64,000 bases of DNA from an uncultured Lachnospiraceae bacterium (GCA_949740535.1 CATJHO010000115.1:1-64000), one strand, 5' to 3'; shown: positions 15,709 to 24,488, numbered from the stretch's first letter. Notes: generated from the letters alone by a model not told the origin. Numbers and translations are program-made.

Positions 15709-16986
15709 ATGTTAGCGGCTGTTTTGCTTATTATTTTCCTGGTGGTTGTTATTCTTGGAATACCCATCAGCTTTGCCATGGGATTTATGACGATATCGGC
15801 CTTTACCCTGGGAGACGGAGCGATGGTTATCATCCCTCAGAAAATGTTTTCCGGGGTCTATAATTTCACGTATATGTGTATCCCTCTCTTTATTCTAGCC
15901 AGTGAGATTATGAGCCGCTGCGGGCTGACTATGAGTATTGTGAAATTCTGCGACACACTGGTAGGCCATATCCGGGGCGGACTTGCCCATGTAAATGTTC
16001 TGGCGAGCATGCTCTTTGCAGGAATTTCCGGCTCAGCCACAGCGGATGCATCGGGGCTTGGGCGGATCGAGATGGAAATGATGACAAAGGCCGGCTATAA
16101 GCCGGAATATGCAGCGTCGGTTACAGCGGCCAGCGCTGTTATCGGGCCGATTATTCCGCCCAGCAATATTATGATTATCTATGCCGTCTGTGCTTCCAAT
16201 GTGTCGGTTTCCGCTATGTTCCTGGGTGGAATCGGACCAGGTGTTCTGCTGGGCTTAAGCGAGATGCTTATGTGTTATTATTTTGCCCGGAAATACAGCC
16301 ATCCCTGCAGGGACCGCCGCTGTGCTGTGCATGAGGTTCTGCACGCTCTTAAAAAATCGCTTCCGGCGCTGGGGCTGCCTGTGATTATTCTGGGAGGAAT
16401 TGTGAGCGGTGTGTTTACGGCTACAGAATCCAGCGCGGCCGCAGTATTCTATGCCCTGGCGGTTGCTGTCTGCAAGCGCCAGATTACCTTGAAGAGCCTC
16501 TTTGAGTGCTGCAAAAATACGGCCAAGACCACGGCAAACGTGATGCTGATTATTTCTATTGCTTCGGCCATGAGCTATGCCATTACGGTCCTTAGGATTC
16601 CCCAGGCGATGATTGAGATCTGTATGCAGTATGTACACAGCCCGGCTATGTTCCTGCTGCTGGTAAATATCATTCTGCTGATTTTGGGCTGCGTGCTGGA
16701 TCAAAGTCCGGCGCTTCTTATGATGACGCCCATTCTTCTTCCTATCGCCATGAAGTATGGAATCGATCCCGTTCATTTTGGGGTGCTCTGCTGCTTTAAC
16801 CTGACCATCGGATTGATTACACCGCCCATCGGCATGACGCTGTTTGTAACGGCCAATGTGGCTAAGGTGAAGCTGACAGATATGTTCCGGGGGATTCTTC
16901 CCTTTGTGCTTGTGGGGCTGGCGGTATTGTGTCTGATTACGTGGTTCCCAGCGCTGACTACATGGATTCCAGGTATGTTTTCATGA
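15709..16986 (+). CDS. TRAP transporter large permease (DctM family)
   Basis: The 425-aa sodium-driven membrane subunit with about twelve hydrophobic segments. Diagnostic parts are the N-terminal FLVVVILGIPISFAMG, AGISGSATADASGLG, the IGPIIPPSNIMIIYA loop and the C-terminal LTIGLITPPIGMTLFVTANV. It works with the DctQ and DctP proteins encoded immediately before it. GGGAGGTGG precedes the ATG. Confidence 0.95.
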   Translation: MLAAVLLIIFLVVVILGIPISFAMGFMTISAFTLGDGAMVIIPQKMFSGVYNFTYMCIPLFILASEIMSRCGLTMSIVKFCDTLVGHIRGGLAHVNVLASMLFAGISGSATADASGLGRIEMEMMTKAGYKPEYAASVTAASAVIGPIIPPSNIMIIYAVCASNVSVSAMFLGGIGPGVLLGLSEMLMCYYFARKYSHPCRDRRCAVHEVLHALKKSLPALGLPVIILGGIVSGVFTATESSAAAVFYALAVAVCKRQITLKSLFECCKNTAKTTANVMLIISIASAMSYAITVLRIPQAMIEICMQYVHSPAMFLLLVNIILLILGCVLDQSPALLMMTPILLPIAMKYGIDPVHFGVLCCFNLTIGLITPPIGMTLFVTANVAKVKLTDMFRGILPFVLVGLAVLCLITWFPALTTWIPGMFS

Positions 16987-17054
16987 TAAAGAAAATTTTT
17001 TAAACTATTTCAAATGTCATGAAAATTGATAAAAACAGAACAAGGAGAATTGTG

Positions 17055-18164
17055 ATGAAGGATTTAAAAATAACAGGAATTGAGGTTACCCTCTGCGAGA
17101 CGAAAGTCAAAGGAAATTTTGCAGATTCTACCCGCAATGTGGAAACCATCGGCTTTGTGGTGGTAGATGTAAGTACGGATCAGGGGCTCCATGGAATCGG
17201 TGTCACCTACCATGAAGTGGGCGGCGAAGCAATCCGGGATTTCATTAAGTATGCAGTGGAACCCAGACTTATTGGGCGCAGCCCCTTTGAAACAGAAATC
17301 CTGTATGAAGAGAATTTCCATTATATGCGGGGGGTAGGCCGCAAGGGGCTGGCCTTCTGCGCATACAGCGCGGTAGATACCGCCCTCTGGGATATCAAAG
17401 GAAAAGCTCTGGATATACCGCTGTTCCGGCTTCTGGGCGGAAATAACCCCAAAGTGCCTGTCTATGCCTCCGGCGGGTGGACCAGCTATTCTATGGAAGA
17501 GCTTTTAGAAGAGGCCAGAGGGATGGTGGCAAAGGGCTATCGAAAGATCAAGCTGAAGGTAGGTGTGGACGGCGGTAAGAACCTGAACGAGGATGTAAGG
17601 CGTGTGGCAGCTGTCCGGGAAGCCATTGGTCCGGAGATTGGATTTATGCTGGACGCCAACAATGTATGGCGCGCTGCAGAGGCAGTTCAGTTTGCCAACC
17701 GGATTCGGGAGTATGATATTGAATTTTTTGAGGAACCGGTATTTGCAGATGATATTCTGGGGCTGGCAGCCTTTAAGCAGGGAACAGATATTCCATTAGC
17801 CACGGGGGAACACGAGTATACCCGGTACGGAATCCGGGATCTGCTGCTTCGTAATGCGGTGGATGTGGTGCAGTGTGACGTGACCCGTGTGGGCGGTTAT
17901 ACGGAGATGCTGCGGGTGATTGCCATGAGTCAGGCCTTTAACAAGGCTTTTGCTCCCCATGGGATGGAGCATATGCATATGCATCTGGTTGCAGCAGCTC
18001 CCAACGGGATTTATCTGGAGAAGCTTTTTATGTTTGAGGAGGTTGTACAAAATGTGTTTCTAAATGCACCGGAGCCGGTGGACGGAATTTTGACAATCCC
18101 AGAAAAGCCCGGACTGGGAATCGAGCTGAACACGGATTATATCAAAGAATGCAGGGACAGGTGA
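17055..18164 (+). CDS. Mandelate racemase/enolase-superfamily sugar-acid dehydratase
   Basis: A 369-aa enzyme of the mandelate racemase subgroup, which abstracts a proton alpha to a carboxylate. The catalytic set is complete: K166-x-K168 (KLKVG), magnesium ligands D200, E226 and E252, and H302 paired with the Asp of VVQCDVTRVGG. The whole set lies 2-5 residues beyond the mandelate racemase numbering. Acid-sugar dehydratases of this group turn an aldonate or aldarate into a 2-keto-3-deoxy acid, which suits the DapA-type aldolase 8 bases downstream and the TRAP importer upstream. AAGGAG at 17042-17047 sets the ATG at 17055. The precise sugar acid is not readable. Confidence 0.88.
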   Translation: MKDLKITGIEVTLCETKVKGNFADSTRNVETIGFVVVDVSTDQGLHGIGVTYHEVGGEAIRDFIKYAVEPRLIGRSPFETEILYEENFHYMRGVGRKGLAFCAYSAVDTALWDIKGKALDIPLFRLLGGNNPKVPVYASGGWTSYSMEELLEEARGMVAKGYRKIKLKVGVDGGKNLNEDVRRVAAVREAIGPEIGFMLDANNVWRAAEAVQFANRIREYDIEFFEEPVFADDILGLAAFKQGTDIPLATGEHEYTRYGIRDLLLRNAVDVVQCDVTRVGGYTEMLRVIAMSQAFNKAFAPHGMEHMHMHLVAAAPNGIYLEKLFMFEEVVQNVFLNAPEPVDGILTIPEKPGLGIELNTDYIKECRDR

Positions 18165-18171
18165 GAAAACT

Positions 18172-19086
18172 ATGAAAAAGATTGAAGGAATTATTGTGCC
18201 GGTTCTAACACCCATCACAGAGGAAGAGACGCTGCGTCTCGATCAGCTGGAACAATTGATCTGTTATCTTGTGGAGGGCGGTGTAAATGCGGTTTTTGCA
18301 AATGGGACCACAGGGGAATTTGCCCGGTTTTCCCCGGAGGAACGGGCAGAAATTGTCCGCACAGCAGTGAAAGCGTCCAATGGCCGGATTCCGGTTCTGG
18401 CGGGCGTCAGTGACTGCGGAACCAAAAAGGTTATCGAGAATATCCGAAAGGCAGAGAAGGCCGGAGCGGATGCGGCGGCTGTCACCATGCCTTATTATTT
18501 TCCTACTACCAGTGCTTATGAACAGGAAGAGTTTATCAGGGAAGTAACAAAAGCCACAGAACTTCCAGTGATTCTATACAATATTCCGGCTGCGGCGGGC
18601 TGCAGTCTCAAGAAGGAGGCCCTGGATGCAGTGTGCAAAATCCCAAATCTTTATGGGATTAAAGACAGCAGTAATGATGCCGGTTATTTTGACTGGCTGA
18701 GGGAACGGTATGGAGGAGAACTGAAAATCTTTCTGGGGGCTGAAGAGCTGAATTATTACGGCCTGACCCATGGGACTGACGGGCTGGTTCCCTCTCTGGC
18801 AAATCCTTTTCCCAGGGTGCTTTCGGCAGCATGGAAAGCGGCCAAAGACAAAGACTGGGAAAGCTGTAAGGTACATTGTGATTTGGTCAATGCCATGAAT
18901 GAACTGAATGGATTCAGCGACAGCTGGATGAGCCCCAATATCTGGCGGAAAGAAGCTTTAAAGCAGATGGGGATTATGGATGCTGCATTTACAAGGCCTC
19001 ATACACCTCTTTCGGATGCAGACAAGAAAAAGACAGCAGAGTGGGTTGCGTATTATAAGGAACATTATGCCGGAAAGGAGTTGTAG
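18172..19086 (+). CDS. DapA-family aldolase (2-keto-3-deoxy sugar acid type)
   Basis: A 304-aa class I aldolase/lyase of the DHDPS superfamily. K164 in YGIKDSSND is the Schiff-base lysine and Y136 in ILYNIPAAAG the proton relay; FANGTTGEF supplies the substrate-carboxylate loop (GTTGE). With a sugar-acid dehydratase directly before it and no lysine genes around, cleavage of a 2-keto-3-deoxy acid to pyruvate plus an aldehyde is more likely than dihydrodipicolinate synthesis. The next gene starts 4 bases after the stop. Confidence 0.88.
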   Translation: MKKIEGIIVPVLTPITEEETLRLDQLEQLICYLVEGGVNAVFANGTTGEFARFSPEERAEIVRTAVKASNGRIPVLAGVSDCGTKKVIENIRKAEKAGADAAAVTMPYYFPTTSAYEQEEFIREVTKATELPVILYNIPAAAGCSLKKEALDAVCKIPNLYGIKDSSNDAGYFDWLRERYGGELKIFLGAEELNYYGLTHGTDGLVPSLANPFPRVLSAAWKAAKDKDWESCKVHCDLVNAMNELNGFSDSWMSPNIWRKEALKQMGIMDAAFTRPHTPLSDADKKKTAEWVAYYKEHYAGKEL

Positions 19087-19089
19087 AAA

Positions 19090-19923
19090 TTGGAAGATTC
19101 ATTATTCAGTGTAAGAGACAGAATCTGTGTGATTACAGGGGGCATGGGACAGCTGGGGGTGCAGTATGTGAAAGCATTTCTGAGCAGAGGTGCCAAAGTG
19201 GCGGTGTTTGGAAGGCATGTGGAGCCGGAGCGGATCGGGAAGGTGTATACCCAGGAGGAAACGGCCGATCCAAATCTTAAATTTTTTAAGGTAGATATTA
19301 CAAAAAAGGAAGAGCTGAATGAGGCTCTGGATGCCATGGAGGCCTTATGGGGAGATGCGCCGGATATACTGGTAAACAATGCGGGGATTGACACGCAGCC
19401 CAGTGCGCCGCCGGAAGTGTCTGGACCCTTTGAAAACTTTCCGGAAGCAGTATTCCGGGAGGTTGTAGATGTGAATCTGGTGGGAACATTCCTGGCCTGC
19501 CAGGCAGTGGGCGCAAGGATGGTGCAGGCAGGAAAACCGGGTTCCATTATTAATGTAGGATCTATCTACGGTATGGTATCCCCGGTACAGGATATTTACG
19601 CCTATAAGGAGGAGATGACGGGCGTTCCTTTTATTAAACCGGTAGCTTATTCGGCGGCGAAGTCGGGGATCTATAATCTGACCCGCTATCTGGCTGTTTA
19701 CTGGGGGAAAAAGAATATCCGTGTCAATACCTTTACACCCTCCGGTGTATGGAGAGAGACCCAGGACCAATATTTTCAGGCAAATTACTGCAGTCGGATT
19801 CCCATTGGGCGTATGGCTGGAGAGGATGAATACAACGGAGCCATTCTTTTTCTGGCATCTGATGCCTCACGTTATATGACAGGGGCAAATCTGGTTATGG
19901 ATGGCGGGTGGACTGCCTGGTAA
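19090..19923 (+). CDS. SDR-family oxidoreductase of the sugar-acid operon
   Basis: A 277-aa short-chain dehydrogenase: TGGMGQLG cofactor loop near residue 17, VNNAGID, INVGSIYGM with the catalytic Ser, AYSAAKSGI with Tyr and Lys, and a terminal MDGGWTAW. It starts with TTG at 19090, supported by AAGGAG at 19075-19080 and tight spacing to the aldolase gene. It may oxidise the sugar or sugar alcohol feeding the dehydratase, or reduce the aldehyde released by the aldolase. The insertion around residues 97-115 and YKEEMTGVPF resemble gluconate 5-dehydrogenase-like SDRs. Confidence 0.87.
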   Translation: MEDSLFSVRDRICVITGGMGQLGVQYVKAFLSRGAKVAVFGRHVEPERIGKVYTQEETADPNLKFFKVDITKKEELNEALDAMEALWGDAPDILVNNAGIDTQPSAPPEVSGPFENFPEAVFREVVDVNLVGTFLACQAVGARMVQAGKPGSIINVGSIYGMVSPVQDIYAYKEEMTGVPFIKPVAYSAAKSGIYNLTRYLAVYWGKKNIRVNTFTPSGVWRETQDQYFQANYCSRIPIGRMAGEDEYNGAILFLASDASRYMTGANLVMDGGWTAW

Positions 19924-19991
19924 TGGTATAAGGTGAGTGCGGGCGGACTAAGGCGTGCGCGCCTGGTCTGCTGTCTGCGGGAATAAAAGAA

Positions 19992-20049
19992 CTGCCAGGG
20001 GCTGTCCGGAAGAAACAGGTTTTGGAACAGCCCCTGGCAGATTTGTTTT
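19992..20049 (+). terminator. Terminator of the TRAP/sugar-acid operon
   Basis: A perfect 14-bp stem CTGCCAGGGGCTGT (19992-20005) with its complement at 20027-20040, then ATTTGTTTTA. It lies between two convergent transcription units. Confidence 0.85.
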
Positions 20050-20107
20050 ATGTTATTTATAGAAAGATTTCTTATTTTCTCTTTTGCAGGTGGAGCCGGA
20101 TTTTCAT

Positions 20108-20839
20108 TTAATTTCGTATATCTTCAATTTCTGCATCAATCATGGCAAGGCGGTAATTGTATATACCCAGCTTAATATGTTCCCGCATGGCGGTTTCACC
20201 CAGCTCGGCATCATGAAGATCAAAAGCCCGTATAATCCGGGAATGGGGAATGATAGCGTCCTGGGGGGCATTGGGAAGCCGAAGGCTCTGATACCGGAAG
20301 TCAATGGTCCGGTTCCGCATAATTTTAAAAAGGCTGATAAGGAGCTTATTCTGGGAAAGCTCAATGATGGTGTCATGGAAATTTCCTTCCTGAATGACAA
20401 TTTTCTGCATGTCCATGGTTTCCACAGCTTTCAAAAAGGCTGAGTGGATAGAATGAAGCCGTTCCAGATTCTTCTGGGAACAACGCTCAATGGCCAGTTT
20501 TGTGGCCAGGGGCTCACAGGCGGAACGGATCTCCAGATAATCCTGGACCTCCACCTCATTTTGAGCAAACCAGGTAATTACATTGTCATTTTCGTCCAAT
20601 TCTCTGGTCCGAAGAGCAAAAGCTCCACGGCCCGGCTCCAGAGTAATATAACCGGTGGCTGCCAAAATCCGTAATGCTTCCCGAAGGCTGTTTCTGCTGA
20701 CACCAATCTGGGTACAGAGTTCTTTTTCAGAAGGGAGATGCTGTCCCTTCTCTAAGCCGGAAGTGAAGAGGAACTGCTTGATCTGTTCTACAGTCTGCTG
20801 GACGACGGGGATATGTTTGTTGGAATTCATGTTTTTCAT
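20108..20839 (-). CDS. FCD-type GntR regulator, likely repressor of the sugar-acid operon
   Basis: A 243-aa FadR-subfamily regulator. Residues 10-75 form the winged helix (LPSEKELCTQIGVSRNSLREALRIL, then GYITLEPGRGAF), and residues 95-235 the all-helical FCD effector domain, with metal-binding Asp/His residues (GNFHDTIIEL, REHIKLGIYNY). FCD members commonly sense sugar acids or other carboxylates. It is convergent with the operon it probably controls, whose promoter carries two TTGT-N3-ACAA palindromes. A second in-frame ATG (MNSNKH) at 20830 could also be the start. Confidence 0.9.
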   Translation of the reverse strand: MKNMNSNKHIPVVQQTVEQIKQFLFTSGLEKGQHLPSEKELCTQIGVSRNSLREALRILAATGYITLEPGRGAFALRTRELDENDNVITWFAQNEVEVQDYLEIRSACEPLATKLAIERCSQKNLERLHSIHSAFLKAVETMDMQKIVIQEGNFHDTIIELSQNKLLISLFKIMRNRTIDFRYQSLRLPNAPQDAIIPHSRIIRAFDLHDAELGETAMREHIKLGIYNYRLAMIDAEIEDIRN

Positions 20840-20862
20840 AAATGATAAGGCAGTCTGGCTGC

Positions 20863-21564
20863 CTAAGCTGTCAGGGTAACAGGATTCTGCTTTAGTTCTG
20901 CAATATCTCTTTTGACCTGAACCATTTCCTCCATAAGATAATTTACCTTGATCTCATAAGTAAGATTTTTTTCCGCAACGGGAATGGCCTGGTTTAACTT
21001 GTTGGTCAGTTCAATAAAATTTTCAGCCAGAAGCTGGATATTCTTGTCGGTATAATTTTCGATATGTAAGCCAAGAGCTGACACTTTTCCTTCAAGATTA
21101 TGGAATTGTTTTTTAAGGTCATCGAACTGTCCTTCAAGGTTGTCGAACCTGCCTTCAAGGTTGTCGAACCTGCCCTCAAGGTTGTCGAACCTGCCCTCAA
21201 GGTTATCGAACCTGCCCTCAAGGTTGTCGAACCTGCCCTCAAAGTTATCGAACCTGCCCTCAAGGTTATCGAATCTGCCTTCAAGGTTGTCGAACCTGCC
21301 TTCAAGGTTATCGAACCTGCCCTCAAGGTTGTCGAATCTGCTCTCAAGGTTATCGAATCTGCCCTCAAGGTTATCGAATCTGCCCTCAAGGTTGTCAAAT
21401 CTGCCCTCAAGGTTATCGAATCTGCTCTCAAGGTTATCGAATCTGCTCTCAAGGTTATCGAATCTGCCTTCAAGGTTATCGAGCCTGCTCTCAAGGCTGT
21501 CAAATTTCTCGTCAAATGTTTCCAGTTTCAAAAGTATCAAATCCAGCTTATTGCTGTCTGCCAT
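20863..21564 (-). CDS. Heptad-repeat coiled-coil protein
   Basis: A 233-aa protein of unknown function. After a short head (MADSNKLDLILLKLETFDEK) about 19 consecutive seven-residue units of the type LEGRFDN run through residues 22-155 with few substitutions (LES, FEG, FDD). Leu and Phe at fixed heptad positions predict a long, very regular coiled-coil rod. The C-terminal 80 residues (VSALGLHIENYTDKN onward) are also helical but not repeated. No signal peptide or membrane segment. AGGAGGAGG precedes ATG 21564; longer in-frame starts have no such site. The GntR gene starts 23 bases downstream on the same strand, so read-through is possible. Confidence 0.75.
   Translation of the reverse strand: MADSNKLDLILLKLETFDEKFDSLESRLDNLEGRFDNLESRFDNLESRFDNLEGRFDNLEGRFDNLEGRFDNLESRFDNLEGRFDNLEGRFDNLEGRFDNLEGRFDNFEGRFDNLEGRFDNLEGRFDNLEGRFDNLEGRFDNLEGQFDDLKKQFHNLEGKVSALGLHIENYTDKNIQLLAENFIELTNKLNQAIPVAEKNLTYEIKVNYLMEEMVQVKRDIAELKQNPVTLTA
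21122..21509. repeat. 21-bp tandem repeat (minisatellite) inside the heptad-repeat gene
   Basis: About 18 copies of a 21-base unit (plus strand form CTCAAGGTTATCGAATCTGCC) with scattered point changes such as TTATC/TTGTC and CCC/CTC. Each unit encodes one heptad, so copy changes keep the frame. The unit lacks stop codons in several frames, which produces long spurious open frames on both strands. Confidence 0.95.
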
Positions 21565-21611
21565 ATGCTGCCACCTCCTCCTGCAATTAGTTCTGCCTGT
21601 TTCATAGTGCA

Positions 21612-21640
21612 AGTATAGCACAGCCCCAATATAAAGTCTA
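21612..21640 (-). promoter_or_regulatory. Promoter of the heptad-repeat gene
   Basis: On the minus strand TAGACT (21635-21640), 17 bases, TATACT (21612-21617). It lies in the 308-base divergent gap shared with the helicase gene. Confidence 0.5.
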
Positions 21641-21773
21641 ATGAATTCTCCTGACATCTTTAGACATGTTTGGATGTAATATATCAGTTCGGACAGGCTG
21701 CTTCGCTGCACGGAAAAACCGATTTAAAACCGCTTTGTGAAGAGAATTTTTCACTCCTGAATCACTTTCCTGC

Positions 21774-21802
21774 TTGCATAAACCCGCCGGCTTCTATAAA
21801 AT
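21774..21802 (+). promoter_or_regulatory. Promoter of the SUV3-like helicase gene
   Basis: TTGCAT, 17 bases, TAAAAT, 70 bases before the ATG. Nothing else was recognised in the 21565-21872 gap apart from the two divergent promoters. Confidence 0.5.
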
Positions 21803-21872
21803 GGATAGAAGACCCGGCAGAATTTAAGAAAGGCACTGCTGCAGGAGTCAGGCAGGAGGAAGAAAGGCAGCC

Positions 21873-23840
21873 ATGTTAAGCAGAAAAAAATTAATCCAAT
21901 TTTATATAGAACAGTATGAACAGGAATGTGGAAAAGGAAGAAAAAAGATTCCTCAGTATACAGATATTTCTAACCGCATGAAGAACCTGCAAAGAGCGCT
22001 CCGCAGGGCAAAGCCTTCCAGAGTTCCGGTGCAGAATCTGGAGGATTACCACCGTCAGATCAGGAATCTGGGAATAATTGCGGTCCGCAAAAAAAGAGAG
22101 GATTTGCTGTTCACCATTCAGGTGGAACTGCTCCCGAAGCTGGCAGATCTGGATCTGGGACTGTTCTTAAAGGAACAGAAGGAGCGTCTGGACGGAGAAT
22201 TTTTGTCTTACCTGCGGCGCAGACGGCCGGGGGCTGTCTGCGGAGAGACTTTATTTTCCCTGTATGCCCAGTTCCGCCAGTATAAGATGAAGAATAAGAT
22301 CCTGGAACTTGTCCCCTCAAAGCCGGAAACAGAATTCCCGGTGGTACGTCAGATGCGCCGGCATTTTATTCTCCATGTGGGCCCGACCAACAGCGGCAAG
22401 ACATTCCGGTCCCTGGAGCGGCTGAAAATGGCAGAAAAGGGCGTTTATCTGGGACCTTTGCGCCTTCTGGCTCTGGAAGTGTATGAGCAGATGTGTCTGT
22501 TTCATGTGCCCTGCACCATGCTGACGGGACAGGAATGTATCGAGGAGGAGGGCAGCAGGATCACGGCTTCCACCATAGAAATGGCGGACTTTGATGAGGC
22601 TTATGATATTGCGGTCATTGACGAAGCCCAGATGGTGACCGATCCGGACCGCGGGCATTCCTGGACAAAAGCCATTCTGGGACTTCGGGCAGAGGAAATC
22701 CATATCTGCATGAGCCCTGCCGCGGAACTGGCCATGATTCATTTGATTGAGCTGTGTGGGGATGATTATGAGATAGAGCGGTATGAGCGGAAGACAAAGC
22801 TTATCTGTGAGGAGAAGGAGTTTGTTTTCCCGGAGGATGTTCAGCCGGGAGACGCTTTGATTGTATTTTCCAAGAAGTCTGTGCTGGATGTAGCCGGCCG
22901 CCTGGAGGAGCAGGGGGTGGACGCCAGTGTCATCTATGGCAGTCTTCCGCCGGAGATCCGGCGCCGCCAGATGCATCTCTTCCATCAGGGAAAAACCCGC
23001 GTGGTGGCAGCTACGGATGCCATCGGCATGGGGCTGAATCTTCCGGTCCGCAGAATTGTCTTTCTGCAGACAGAGAAATTTGACGGAGTGGCGCGAAGAC
23101 CGCTGACGGTATCAGAGGTACGTCAGATTGCAGGCCGGGCCGGGCGCTTCGGTATCTATGATTCCGGCTATGTAACGGCCATGGGAGAGGAGGAGCTTGC
23201 GTTTATCCGGGAGCGCTTTGAAGAGGAGGAACAGCCTATTGAAGAGGTGAATCTGGGCTTTCCGCAGGTTCTTCTGGATATTGACGGTCCACTGGATGAA
23301 ATATTGAAGATCTGGCATTCCGTTACGCCCTCAGCGCCCTTTGTAAAGGAAAATATTGATGAGGCCCTTTCTCTGTATGAGCTGGCACAAAAGTGGAAGG
23401 ACCAGATTGACGGCTTTGAGGACAAGCGCATACTCTATCGGATGATTACCTGCCCCATTGATATTAAGGATAAAAAAGTGACAGCCTTGTGGCTTTCATA
23501 CTGCAGGAATTATACGGCGGATGTATCTTTGGAGCGGCCAAAGCTTCCCTATGGCAGGCGGAAGGGAATCCAGCAGTACGAGACTTATTATAAACAGCTG
23601 GATCTCTATTACCAGTTCTCCCACCGGATGCAGAAGGTGATTGATGAGGAGTGGCTGGATGAGGAGCGTAACCGGACAGAAATGATGATTATGAAATATC
23701 TGACCAGAGGGAAGACCAGCTACATTGCCCGGTGCCGGTACTGCGGAAAGCTTCTGCCGCTTGGGACGCCCTTCCAGGTCTGCGATCGGTGTTTCCATCG
23801 AAAGTTAAAGAACCCGCAGGTGGCTGACCGCAAGAATTAA
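21873..23840 (+). CDS. SUV3-like superfamily 2 RNA helicase with C-terminal zinc ribbon
   Basis: A 655-aa helicase whose core most resembles mitochondrial SUV3 (SUPV3L1). Residues 1-160 are a helical N-terminal region. Residues 165-300 are RecA domain 1, with Walker A GPTNSGKT at 170-177, GPLRLLALE as motif Ia and DEAQ at 250-253. Residues 310-440 are RecA domain 2, with VAATDAIGMGLNLPVRRIVF and QIAGRAGRFG from residue 418. A helical C-terminal region ends in a Cys4 zinc-ribbon-like element at about 621-641. SUV3 works with RNA-degrading partners, so a role in RNA turnover or processing is inferred. Its own promoter and no co-directional partner are seen. Confidence 0.85.
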   Translation: MLSRKKLIQFYIEQYEQECGKGRKKIPQYTDISNRMKNLQRALRRAKPSRVPVQNLEDYHRQIRNLGIIAVRKKREDLLFTIQVELLPKLADLDLGLFLKEQKERLDGEFLSYLRRRRPGAVCGETLFSLYAQFRQYKMKNKILELVPSKPETEFPVVRQMRRHFILHVGPTNSGKTFRSLERLKMAEKGVYLGPLRLLALEVYEQMCLFHVPCTMLTGQECIEEEGSRITASTIEMADFDEAYDIAVIDEAQMVTDPDRGHSWTKAILGLRAEEIHICMSPAAELAMIHLIELCGDDYEIERYERKTKLICEEKEFVFPEDVQPGDALIVFSKKSVLDVAGRLEEQGVDASVIYGSLPPEIRRRQMHLFHQGKTRVVAATDAIGMGLNLPVRRIVFLQTEKFDGVARRPLTVSEVRQIAGRAGRFGIYDSGYVTAMGEEELAFIRERFEEEEQPIEEVNLGFPQVLLDIDGPLDEILKIWHSVTPSAPFVKENIDEALSLYELAQKWKDQIDGFEDKRILYRMITCPIDIKDKKVTALWLSYCRNYTADVSLERPKLPYGRRKGIQQYETYYKQLDLYYQFSHRMQKVIDEEWLDEERNRTEMMIMKYLTRGKTSYIARCRYCGKLLPLGTPFQVCDRCFHRKLKNPQVADRKN

Positions 23841-23850
23841 AAGGAGGAAT

Positions 23851-24178
23851 TCAAAGGGCGTACATCCGCGTTTTTGTAAAGAGGTCCTGAAGAAACTGGC
23901 GTCTTTTGGAGAGAAAATAGCAGGCAGTGGAAACCAGAACAGCCGCGTAGTAAAAGGTCTGGGCGTAGGGAATGACAGAGAAGAGCCAGAATACATCCAA
24001 TCCATGCAAAAGGCAGGGTAAGGCCCTCCAGAGAATTGCGGATCACCAGATCCTGACGCTGAAGGGACTGCATGACAATGACGGGAACGCTTCCCAGAAG
24101 GGAAGAGAGATACCAGTCTGTAAGAAAAGCAAGAAAACGTCTGACTGGGCGGGCATTCCTGAAAGTTTGAATTTTCAA
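23851..24178 (-). pseudogene. Broken RDD-family membrane protein gene
   Basis: Reading leftward from ATG 24178, the frame gives the RDD signature (RPVRRFLAFLTDWYL, Arg-Arg and Asp of the first membrane helix) and a second hydrophobic stretch ending near LPFAW. From about 24010 the coding potential moves to another frame (VIPYAQTFYYAAVLVSTAC, then KRRQFLQDLFTKTR), which matches the hydrophobic last helix and RQxLxDxxxxTR tail of RDD proteins, ending at a TGA at 23851. The central part of a normal RDD protein is missing. This indicates internal deletion plus frameshift; it is probably not functional. Confidence 0.65.
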
Positions 24179-24367
24179 AAATTAAAGGACTGTTGCGAAA
24201 GACAGAAATTCTGCAATTTACAGTAACAATATGACAGAGCGTTGTACTATATTTGCAGCAATTCTGCGATTCGTGACAGCCCTTTTTGCTGGTTCTATGA
24301 AAAGCCGGATTCAGGGGATGCCGCCCGGCCGGGCCGCCGGTTTTTCCTATCGTCTATACCCATACAG
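24179..24367. other. Gene-free stretch before the sugar kinase
   Basis: Contains a GC-rich self-complementary patch (GCCGCCCGGCCGGGC region, 24320-24342) followed by TTTTT, which could act as a weak terminator, but no open frame with a ribosome site. Confidence 0.4.
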
Positions 24368-24396
24368 TTGCCGATTTCCCCAAGAGAGAGTATAAT
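24368..24396 (+). promoter_or_regulatory. Promoter of the FGGY kinase gene
   Basis: TTGCCG, 17 bases, TATAAT at 24391-24396; the ATG lies about 90 bases downstream. Confidence 0.65.
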
Positions 24397-24488
24397 CAAA
24401 ACAAATCCATCAAAAAGTAAAAACAGAAAACCTTCGACCAGTCAGAAAATCAAGAAACGATACCAGTCACAAGAAAGGGGAAATCACC

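Noticed and set aside
21122-21509. Possible CRISPR array
   Set aside because: The 21-bp units are directly contiguous with no variable spacers and lie inside a coding frame.
21100-21618. Long open frames on both strands across the 21-bp repeat
   Set aside because: They come from a stop-free repeat unit of length divisible by three. Only the minus-strand frame with AGGAGGAGG and a unique helical C-terminus looks coding.
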